A stretch of 64,000 bases of DNA, from positions 62,001 to 126,000 of the forward strand of contig NZ_BAAAFG010000016.1 of NCBI RefSeq assembly GCF_039523415.1, read 5' to 3'. The notes beneath the pieces were generated by a model. That model did not search any database, had not been told where the DNA came from, and worked only from the letters and a program-made list of their open reading frames with translations. Shown in pieces: positions 17,052-24,330 of this stretch. The position numbers and the translations under genes were made by a program. Within the stretch, counting starts at the first letter, position 1; every line of letters begins with the position of its first letter. Origin of the DNA: Gangjinia marincola. Its GTDB lineage: Bacteria; Bacteroidota; Bacteroidia; Flavobacteriales; Flavobacteriaceae.

Positions 17052-18440
17052 ATGAGTGATAAAAAAGTATTAACCACCATCAATCCGGCTACCGAAGAAC
17101 AAATAGCCACCTACGACGTTTATTCCAAAAATCAAGTCAAGAAGGAAATTGAATTATGCCATCAGGCATTTATGTCGTGGAAGCAGGTTTCTCTAGAAGA
17201 CAGAGCAGAAAAGATCAGTGCTATTGGCGAACACCTTAAAAAAAACAAAGCGCCTTTGGCTGAACTTATGACCCGGGAAATGGGTAAACTGTTGAAGCAT
17301 AGCAAACAAGAAATCGATCTTTGCATTGCTATTTGTCAATATACGGCCAAAAATGGTCAAAAGGAACTTAAAGATGAACATAGAGAACTTCCAGATGGCG
17401 GTAAAGGGATTATCACCTACTCCCCTATTGGGGTTATTTACGGTATACAGCCTTGGAATTTTCCGGTCTATCAAGTAATTCGCTATGCGGTTGCTAATCT
17501 TATGGCGGGGAATGGCGTTTTGCTAAAGCATGCTGAAAACGTGACTGGTTGTGGACTAACCCTAGAGCGTTTATTTAAAGAAGCAGGTTTGCCCGAAAAT
17601 TTATTTAAGGTACTGTTGCTGGATCATGATACGTCAGACATGGTAATTAATCATGATTTGGTACGCGGAGTCACACTTACCGGAAGCTCTGGTGCAGGCG
17701 AGATTATTGCAGAAAAGGCCGGAAAAGCACTCAAAAAAACAGTACTTGAATTGGGAAGTAATGATGCCTATTTGGTCTTGGCAGATGCTGATATTGAATT
17801 AGCCGTAAAACATTGCGTACGCGGAAGGGTCTATAACAATGGAGAAACCTGCGTGGCCGCAAAACGATTTGTAGTTGTAAAGGATGTGTACGATGAATTT
17901 ACTAAGGCCTTTGTGGAAAAGATGAGTCAACTTAAAATCGGTGATCCTAAGGCCGAAGATGTAAAAATAGGACCTATGGCGCGAGAAGATTTGAGGGATA
18001 AATTGCATAAGCAAGTTGAGGATAGTGTGAAAAATGGAGCCGAGGTACTTTGTGGAGGCGAAAAACCAAACCAAAAAGGATTTTATTATCCCGCTACGGT
18101 ATTGGGTAATGTGACCCCTGGTCAACCTGCCTATGATGAAGAACTTTTTGGCCCAGTAGCTTCTCTTATCAAAGCAAATGATGATGATGATGCGATGCGT
18201 ATTGCTAATGATAGCAGATTTGGCTTGGGTGGCGGAATTTTCTCCAAGGATACGGACAAGGCAATTAACATGGCAAAACATCATTTTGATACCGGGATAG
18301 TATTAATTAACTCGTATGGTGTAGCGCAACCTAATATGCCCTTTGGCGGAGTGAAAGATTCAGGTTATGGACGGGAACATGGAGGTTTTGGAATAAAAGA
18401 ATTTGTAAATGCAAAATCTATTATGCTGTTGGAAAGATAA
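17052..18440 (+). CDS. NAD(P)-dependent aldehyde dehydrogenase, succinate-semialdehyde type
   Basis: 462 aa. Class I aldehyde dehydrogenase fold with the NAD-binding region (GVIYGIQPWNFPVYQVIR), the general-base glutamate in TVLELGSNDAYLVLADAD, the catalytic cysteine in NNGETCVAAKRFV and the terminal MPFGGVKDSGYGREHG. It is most like the GabD/Sad group that oxidises succinate semialdehyde to succinate, but substrate choice is not certain from motifs. It ends at a hairpin shared with the convergent AraC-BLUF gene. Confidence 0.88.
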   Translation: MSDKKVLTTINPATEEQIATYDVYSKNQVKKEIELCHQAFMSWKQVSLEDRAEKISAIGEHLKKNKAPLAELMTREMGKLLKHSKQEIDLCIAICQYTAKNGQKELKDEHRELPDGGKGIITYSPIGVIYGIQPWNFPVYQVIRYAVANLMAGNGVLLKHAENVTGCGLTLERLFKEAGLPENLFKVLLLDHDTSDMVINHDLVRGVTLTGSSGAGEIIAEKAGKALKKTVLELGSNDAYLVLADADIELAVKHCVRGRVYNNGETCVAAKRFVVVKDVYDEFTKAFVEKMSQLKIGDPKAEDVKIGPMAREDLRDKLHKQVEDSVKNGAEVLCGGEKPNQKGFYYPATVLGNVTPGQPAYDEELFGPVASLIKANDDDDAMRIANDSRFGLGGGIFSKDTDKAINMAKHHFDTGIVLINSYGVAQPNMPFGGVKDSGYGREHGGFGIKEFVNAKSIMLLER

Positions 18441-18458
18441 TTTTTGGCAATATGAGAA

Positions 18459-18508
18459 AAAAACTGTTTCAAGAGTGCGTTTTATAAATGTATATTGAAA
18501 CAGTTTTT
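18459..18508. terminator. Bidirectional terminator between aldehyde dehydrogenase and AraC-BLUF genes
   Basis: A 13-bp perfect inverted repeat (AAAAACTGTTTCA / TGAAACAGTTTTT) with a ~24-nt loop lies between the two convergent stops, with T-rich 3' ends on both strands. Confidence 0.75.
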
Positions 18509-18530
18509 ATTACCTACAATAGTACTTTAT

Positions 18531-19994
18531 TTAATGCTCCCCATCATGTTTTATAATCGTACGCACTCTTTTCCAAAATACATCTGAAGCAATTGAAGTA
18601 TCTGGCAATTGATCCAAAACTTTTTCAAAATTTAGATGAGTGGGATTTCCCTGGGTCGGTAAATTTATTTTACGATTATCTGCGACAAACGCCATATTCC
18701 ATTCTGTAAAATTTCTTTTGGGGATGGCGCCCTTCCATAATAATTGGATATCTTTATGCCGACTATCCCTTTCAATACGTTCATATAAATCCAATATATC
18801 CATTTTGGCTCCTTCTAAAATTTGAAAAAAGGAATCTTCGTGATATACCAAACAACCCGTTATGTCACAGGATTGATTGTATTCTCTAGCGATTTTGACG
18901 ATCTGTTGAATATCTTTGGAATCGATTTCTTGATTAGCAACTGAGCGATAACTTAATTCAAATAAAACATTTTTCTTTTCAAAGGATTTTTTATAATCAC
19001 TAGGTTTTACTCCATAACGCTCTAAGAAGATTTTTGAAAAATAACTCCTACTGGTAAGACCAATACGGTAGCAAATTTCTGAAATACTCAAATCAGAAGC
19101 CTGTATCAAATCTTTAGCATACTCTAGTCTTACATTAAGTATAAATTTACCTACAGATTCTCCATACAAAAAACGCGTGCCCGCCTGAAGTTTTTTAGGA
19201 GACAGCCCGTATTCGCGGCTCAACTCTTCTACCGGAATTTTACGTGCAATATGTTCTGAAACAAATGTGCCTATCTTCGTAATTTTTGAGAGTTCAGATT
19301 TTGATAGCTTTATATCGAATACGTCATTGACAGAGTCATTATCGTGCGCTTCAATTTGTGATGCTAACATATTTAACACTGCTCCTTCTGTAATTAAGCG
19401 ACCAACAGCATCAGTATTTGTATTTTCTGTAAGTATTTCGGCATATTGAGCCGTTAAGGTATCGATATCGCCCAAGTAGCGATAAGGTTTATCTGTAGTT
19501 TCTTTGTCTAATATTTCACTAAGAAGGTGTTCTAGTTGCCTAACTTCACCTCTATTTGTATCTGTAGCAGATAATTTGGTTTTGTCAATCAGCACAAAAC
19601 ACATTTCAAGTTTCTCGTCTTTTGCAAAAACTGTCTCTGCAGTAAAACCGGGGTGACTTATAATGATTAGGTTTTGATTTTGCTCAATCTTGGTAAAATC
19701 TTCCTCCTTTGAAAAGCGATGAAATAAATGCCCTTTTACATTAAAGCAAAAGTATACCAATCGTTTATCTGAAAGCTTCAGGTCAATTTTGAATTCTTCT
19801 TTATAGGTAATATTATACACTCTACATGATAAACCTGGAAGGATATCGTACGAACTTATATACCCATCGGCTTTATCGTTAGAGATGGTGAGCATGGCTG
19901 CACCGTAGTTTTCTTTAATATCACCTTCAAAATAAACGGCTAATGAGCGAAGGTGCTCAATCGCTGAACTTTCGTTCATCTTATGCATAATCAA
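18531..19994 (-). CDS. AraC-family transcription regulator fused to a BLUF blue-light sensor domain
   Basis: 487 residues in three parts: an N-terminal ~230-residue sensory region of unrecognised type, an AraC double helix-turn-helix (about 240-335; LSREYGLSPKKLQAGTRFLY, then ISEICYRIGLTSRSYFSKIF) and a C-terminal BLUF domain (about 343-440). Every residue of the flavin photocycle is present: Tyr349, Asn373, Gln391 (FFQILEG), Trp432 and Met434 (WNMAF). The spacing is identical to AppA Tyr21/Asn45/Gln63/Trp104/Met106. BLUF domains bind FAD and respond to blue light, so this looks like a one-protein light-responsive transcription factor. Starts at 19988 or 19979 are also possible. Confidence 0.9.
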   Translation of the reverse strand: MIMHKMNESSAIEHLRSLAVYFEGDIKENYGAAMLTISNDKADGYISSYDILPGLSCRVYNITYKEEFKIDLKLSDKRLVYFCFNVKGHLFHRFSKEEDFTKIEQNQNLIIISHPGFTAETVFAKDEKLEMCFVLIDKTKLSATDTNRGEVRQLEHLLSEILDKETTDKPYRYLGDIDTLTAQYAEILTENTNTDAVGRLITEGAVLNMLASQIEAHDNDSVNDVFDIKLSKSELSKITKIGTFVSEHIARKIPVEELSREYGLSPKKLQAGTRFLYGESVGKFILNVRLEYAKDLIQASDLSISEICYRIGLTSRSYFSKIFLERYGVKPSDYKKSFEKKNVLFELSYRSVANQEIDSKDIQQIVKIAREYNQSCDITGCLVYHEDSFFQILEGAKMDILDLYERIERDSRHKDIQLLWKGAIPKRNFTEWNMAFVADNRKINLPTQGNPTHLNFEKVLDQLPDTSIASDVFWKRVRTIIKHDGEH

Positions 19995-20037
19995 TACTAT
20001 TTACTAAATCTTCAACAAAAATTGATAAATCAGGCTA

Positions 20038-20045
20038 CAAAGATA
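20038..20045 (-). promoter_or_regulatory. -7 promoter box of the AraC-BLUF gene (TATCTTTG)
   Basis: On the minus strand TATCTTTG matches TAnnTTTG, 44 bp upstream of the start codon. No TTTG -33 box is evident. Confidence 0.5.
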
Positions 20046-20090
20046 CGGGTTAGAAGGGTTTACGTTATATATTTCTTAAAAATTAAGATA

Positions 20091-20123
20091 TTATTAAGAA
20101 TTTTGTTGAATAAATCTTAATAA
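20091..20123. promoter_or_regulatory. Inverted repeat upstream of AraC-BLUF (possible operator)
   Basis: Perfect 9-bp arms TTATTAAGA and TCTTAATAA are separated by 15 bp, about 50-80 bp upstream of the AraC-BLUF -7 box. The position would suit an activator or autoregulatory site. The AT-rich context makes chance plausible. Confidence 0.4.
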
Positions 20124-20171
20124 GAAAACCAAAAATTTATGACGCTAAAGAACTCATATGCGATAAACAAA

Positions 20172-20199
20172 AAAACCCTGCGTTTGTGCGCAGGGTTTT
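20172..20199 (-). terminator. Rho-independent terminator of rpsA
   Basis: An 11-bp stem (AAAACCCTGCG / CGCAGGGTTTT) with a 6-nt loop. On the minus strand it is followed by a T run. Confidence 0.85.
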
Positions 20200-20221
20200 C
20201 AAACTATTGATGATTAGAAAA

Positions 20222-22060
20222 TTACTTCTTTCCTTCCATCTTATCTTTCAAGCTTTGTAAAGCTTCATTTGCGTCACCTAAGGTTGGCTTGGCTTCTTGA
20301 GCAGCAGCAGCAGCTTTTTTAGCAGCTTTCTTTACAATCTTAGCTTCTTCTTCTTTATATACAGAAGTATGTGAAGCTACAACTCGCTTAAATTCTTTGT
20401 TGTACTCAATCACCATAAATTCTGCCTCTTCTCCCTTTTTTAGGGTAGAACCGTCTTCTTTTTCAAGATGTCGCTGTGGCACAAATGCGGTGATATCTTC
20501 TGTAAGTTTTACAGTAGCACCTTTATCAACAATCTCTTCGATCTCTGCCGTATGTTTGGTACCCACGCCGTAATCAGCTTCGTACTTATCCCACGGGTTT
20601 TCTTCGATTTGTTTGTGACCAAGACTTAACTTACGTCCTTCTACATCTAACTCAAGTACCACTACATCCAGCTTATCGCCAATGTTACAGAACTCTGATG
20701 GATGCTTCACTTTCTTAGTCCAAGAAAGATCAGAGATATAAATTAAACCATCGATACCTTCTTCTAACTCCACAAACACTCCAAAGTTAGTAAAGTTACG
20801 TACAATACCGGTATGGCGTGATCCTACAGGATATTTAGATGTAATATCCGTCCATGGATCTGGCGTTAATTGTTTAATACCAAGTGACATTTTACGATCT
20901 TCACGATCTAATGTCAAGACCTGTGCTTCAACTTCATCACCCACTTTCACAAAGTCTTGTGCAGATCTTAAGTGTGTGCTCCAGGACATTTCACTTACGT
21001 GGATTAGTCCTTCAACACCTTCAGACACTTCAATGAATGCACCATAGTCTGCAATTACAACAACCTTACCGGTTACCTTATCACCAACTTTGATTTCTTC
21101 ACTTAATGCTTCCCAAGGATGCTTGCTTAATTGCTTAAGGCCAAGTTGGATACGAGTTTTATCCTCATCAAAATCAAGGATTACCACATTGATCTTCTCA
21201 TCTAGTTCAACTACTTCATTAGGATGGTTGATACGAGACCAAGAAAGGTCTGTGATGTGGACGAGTCCATCAACACCACCTAAATCAACAAATACACCGT
21301 AAGAAGTCACGTTTTTCACGGTTCCTTCTAATACCTGTCCTTTTTCTAATTGACCGATAATTTCTTTTTTCTGCTCCTCAATATCAGCCTCAATAAGTGC
21401 TTTATGAGAAACAACAACGTTTTTAAACTCGTGATTAATTTTCACGACTTTAAATTCCATTGTTTTATTGACATACACATCGTAATCGCGAATAGGCTTC
21501 ACGTCAATTTGAGATCCAGGTAAGAATGCCTCAATTCCAAATACATCAACGATCATCCCACCTTTGGTACGGCATTTTACAAAACCGTTTACGATAGTAC
21601 CATCTTCATGTGCTTTGTTGATACGCTCCCACGCCTTAATTGTTCTGGCTTTACGGTGAGATAATACTAATTGTCCTGTAGCGTCTTCACGCACATCAAT
21701 TAATACCTCAACCTTATCTCCTACTTTAAGATCTGGATTGTATCTAAATTCATTTAGTGAAATGACCCCTTCACTCTTTGCGTTAATGTCGATAATAGCA
21801 TCACGATCTGTAAGGTTAATTACTTCACCTTCTACCACCTCATCATCCAGGGTATCCACAAAATTCTCTGCAACTAATTTTTCAAATTGCTCTAGTTTTT
21901 TATCATCGACGGTTTCAATACCTTCTTGATAGTTCTCCCAGTCAAAATCATTTAAGAATTGCTCAGGGTTTTTTTGCTGTGCATCAGTAAAATCTACTTT
22001 TGCTTTTGTTTGCGTTGCTTCAACTTCTTGAACCTCTGCATTTTGTGTTTCTTCAGCCAT
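20222..22060 (-). CDS. rpsA: 30S ribosomal protein S1
   Basis: 612 residues with six S1 RNA-binding repeats, clearest in the repeated VKNVTSYGVFVDLGGVDGL, ADYGAFIEVSEGVEGLIHVS and NFTNFGVFVELEEGIDGL segments, each followed by a DLSW/EMSW box. S1 brings mRNA to the 30S subunit, which matters in Bacteroidota where Shine-Dalgarno sites are weak. The Ala/Lys-rich C-terminus is typical for the group. It is transcribed from its own promoter with a ~115-nt leader and ends at a strong hairpin. Confidence 0.96.
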   Translation of the reverse strand: MAEETQNAEVQEVEATQTKAKVDFTDAQQKNPEQFLNDFDWENYQEGIETVDDKKLEQFEKLVAENFVDTLDDEVVEGEVINLTDRDAIIDINAKSEGVISLNEFRYNPDLKVGDKVEVLIDVREDATGQLVLSHRKARTIKAWERINKAHEDGTIVNGFVKCRTKGGMIVDVFGIEAFLPGSQIDVKPIRDYDVYVNKTMEFKVVKINHEFKNVVVSHKALIEADIEEQKKEIIGQLEKGQVLEGTVKNVTSYGVFVDLGGVDGLVHITDLSWSRINHPNEVVELDEKINVVILDFDEDKTRIQLGLKQLSKHPWEALSEEIKVGDKVTGKVVVIADYGAFIEVSEGVEGLIHVSEMSWSTHLRSAQDFVKVGDEVEAQVLTLDREDRKMSLGIKQLTPDPWTDITSKYPVGSRHTGIVRNFTNFGVFVELEEGIDGLIYISDLSWTKKVKHPSEFCNIGDKLDVVVLELDVEGRKLSLGHKQIEENPWDKYEADYGVGTKHTAEIEEIVDKGATVKLTEDITAFVPQRHLEKEDGSTLKKGEEAEFMVIEYNKEFKRVVASHTSVYKEEEAKIVKKAAKKAAAAAQEAKPTLGDANEALQSLKDKMEGKK

Positions 22061-22180
22061 AGTGCTGATTAAAAATTTGTATTCTGTTTCTTCGGAAAAT
22101 ATGCAGTAAAAAACAGAAGAACGTTATTGTTTAAGTTTGATATTCCTAATGGTCTTTCCTTAGCTGCGCCAAAAGGACGG

Positions 22181-22211
22181 CAAAAATACAACTTATTTTT
22201 TGATTATCAAA
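22181..22211 (-). promoter_or_regulatory. rpsA promoter (TTTG - 19 bp - TATTTTTG)
   Basis: On the minus strand a TTTG -33 box (22211-22208) is followed after 19 bp by TATTTTTG (22188-22181), a full match to the flavobacterial consensus. Confidence 0.8.
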
Positions 22212-22271
22212 TGTTTAGAACTACTGAAAATTGAACGTGAAATTGAAGCAGAAACTGAAAAATATGGAAGA

Positions 22272-22970
22272 TTATACCCTCCCCACAATACGATCCATCG
22301 CCAGTTGATAGATAGTATTGAACTGTCCGCTTAAGGTAAGGGCAGAATTATCAATTTCGATAGCTCCTTCTGCTTTACGTAGTGGAGAATCTTTACGTGT
22401 AGTATCAATATGATCGCGGTGTTGCACATTGTGTAGTACTTCCTCATAAGTCGCCGAATCACCTTTTTCCTGTAATTCTTTGAACCTTCTTGTAGCCCGC
22501 TCTTCAGCACTGGCCGTCATGAATATTTTAAGTTCAGCATCAGGAAAAACCACGGTGCCTATATCTCTTCCGTCCATCACAATGCCTTTGCCGTTTCCCA
22601 TCTTTTGCTGCTGTTCTACCAGCTTTTTTCGGACTTCACTGATAGCAGCCACTTCACTTACAAAACCTGAAACTTCTAATGAACGTATAAGCCCTTCGAC
22701 ATTTCTGCCATTCAAATATATTTGTGCAACAGGCTTATCTTCTTCGTGTTGAAAATCTAATTGTATGTTAGACAGGGCCGTTATCAGTTTATCCCTAACT
22801 ACTTTTCCTTCGGCTATAAATCCATGTTGCAAAGCATACAATGTCACTGCTCTATACATCGCACCGGTATCTACATAAATATAATTGAGCTTTTGTGCCA
22901 ATTGTTTAGCAACGGTACTTTTTCCCGTAGAGGAATAGCCGTCTATCGCGATGGTGATCTTTTTACTCAC
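22272..22970 (-). CDS. cmk: Cytidylate kinase
   Basis: Cmk phosphorylates CMP and dCMP. The 232-residue protein has the P-loop GYSSTGKST, the acceptor-binding YVDTGAMYRAV, DGRDIGTVVFPDAELKIFMTA and the lid region (ERATRRFKELQEKG ... RDHIDTTRKDSPLRKAEGAIEIDNS). It starts with GTG immediately after the porQ stop (no gap), so the two are translationally coupled. Confidence 0.95.
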   Translation of the reverse strand: MSKKITIAIDGYSSTGKSTVAKQLAQKLNYIYVDTGAMYRAVTLYALQHGFIAEGKVVRDKLITALSNIQLDFQHEEDKPVAQIYLNGRNVEGLIRSLEVSGFVSEVAAISEVRKKLVEQQQKMGNGKGIVMDGRDIGTVVFPDAELKIFMTASAEERATRRFKELQEKGDSATYEEVLHNVQHRDHIDTTRKDSPLRKAEGAIEIDNSALTLSGQFNTIYQLAMDRIVGRV

Positions 22971-23990
22971 TTAGTTTAAATCCAGGTTCAATCCAAAAAA
23001 ACTACTGCTGCCCGCACGATTATACTGCGCATAACTGTAATTGAGACGTAATTTATTGAATTTAATGGAGAATCCACCACTGATTCCCGCAAAAGCACGC
23101 TGATTTTCAATGCGAAGTTCCTCCCCCCTTCGAAAGCTGTAGCCTAAGCGGATATTAAATCCCCCTTCAGGAAACAATTCTGCACCAATAACAACATGGC
23201 GCAAAGCATTATTGAAAAATCCCGGATCATTTCCTGTCACGTTACCTTCTAGATCAACCTGATCCTGATTTGTATTTCTAAAAGCAATATCCCATTTTTG
23301 TAAATTCTCAAGGGTTAAATGCCAACGTAGCGGAATCTTAGCAGGTTTTTGAGAAAATCCTAATGTCACTTCAAGCGGTAAAGGTTCGCGAACGGCATCA
23401 TAGGTAGTGATTTGCGCTCCTGCATTACGCACTACCAAGGCCATCACGGCATCTTGTTTTTCCCAAACGTAAGTCAACCCAATATCCATGGCAGCGCCCA
23501 GAGAGCTATAGCTTTCAAGGGAAGAAGAAATAAGCTTCAGATTACCACCGGCGTATAGATCGGTAGTTCCTATTCTTCGGGCATAGCCCACAGAAACAGC
23601 TGCTTCTCCCCCACTAAAATCCCCGGTAGAATTTCCTAATTCGTCGTAGCCGTCAAAGTTTCCGTAGTTAATATAAGTCACACCAGCGTGGATAACCTGC
23701 GTTCTGCGGTCCAGCATATATGCATACGATGCTGTCCCGTAATTAACATCACCTAAATAATTGCTAAAGTTCACCGCTAACTGATTGTCCATCTCATAGT
23801 TGATGTTTGCCGGATTAAATAAAGCTGAAGAAGGATCGTAATCATAGGTGGTCACTACTCTTCCGCCAAGTGCCGCTTGCCGCGGAGAGGCAACCAGATT
23901 AAGAAATTGATAGGTATACCGCCCACCGATCTGCGCATGCAGGGTAACCCCAAAGAGGGTAAGCATTATAAAAACTAATGGCTTTGGCAT
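22971..23990 (-). CDS. porQ: Type IX secretion system protein PorQ
   Basis: 339 aa with a signal peptide (FIMLTLFGVTLHAQ) and a beta-rich outer-membrane barrel-like body. The start of the mature part (GRYTYQFLNLVASPRQAALGG, with DPSSALFNPA soon after) is characteristic of PorQ/FadL-like T9SS proteins. PorQ works with PorU, PorV and PorZ in the cell-surface attachment complex that processes T9SS cargo. A T9SS cargo protein occurs at 41467. It is upstream of and fused in one operon with cmk, and its promoter gives almost no leader. Confidence 0.85.
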   Translation of the reverse strand: MPKPLVFIMLTLFGVTLHAQIGGRYTYQFLNLVASPRQAALGGRVVTTYDYDPSSALFNPANINYEMDNQLAVNFSNYLGDVNYGTASYAYMLDRRTQVIHAGVTYINYGNFDGYDELGNSTGDFSGGEAAVSVGYARRIGTTDLYAGGNLKLISSSLESYSSLGAAMDIGLTYVWEKQDAVMALVVRNAGAQITTYDAVREPLPLEVTLGFSQKPAKIPLRWHLTLENLQKWDIAFRNTNQDQVDLEGNVTGNDPGFFNNALRHVVIGAELFPEGGFNIRLGYSFRRGEELRIENQRAFAGISGGFSIKFNKLRLNYSYAQYNRAGSSSFFGLNLDLN

Positions 23991-23995
23991 GCAGG

Positions 23996-24003
23996 CAAAA
24001 ATA
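23996..24003 (-). promoter_or_regulatory. -7 promoter box of porQ-cmk (TATTTTTG)
   Basis: TATTTTTG on the minus strand ends 5 bp before the porQ ATG. The expected transcription start is within a few bases of the ATG, so the mRNA may be leaderless. Confidence 0.6.
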
Positions 24004-24330
24004 GCTATTCTATGGTAGGTTAACGTGTTGAAAAGAAGAATATTTTATTCCCCCTACTTCTAAGGGGAATTTGTTTTAATCTGAGAAGTTCAGTTTAATG
24101 AGTATGAAATTCTATTATGAAATACATCCCTCTAACGCCCCTTGTGCCATCGCTAAAGCTAATGCGACACGCGGTCAAGGGGGAGGATTTATACGTAACA
24201 AAAATTGAATTAAGTTCTTACACAAAGGACCTCAAAAAAGACACAATGGTTCACAAAGAAAATTGTCCTTTATATTAAGATATTTATAGATAACGAATTG
24301 AAAACTTGTGGCTGACTACTGCTTACTAAA
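24004..24330. other. Intergenic region with palindromic repeats, no gene seen
   Basis: The gap between porQ and lon contains a small hairpin with arms around 24050-24068 (CCCCT...AAGGGG) and a longer imperfect inverted repeat at about 24136-24174 (arms CCCCTTG and CAAGGGG). No ORF has a protein-like start or length. These look like dispersed intergenic palindromes similar to those at 40663 and about 47725. Confidence 0.5.
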
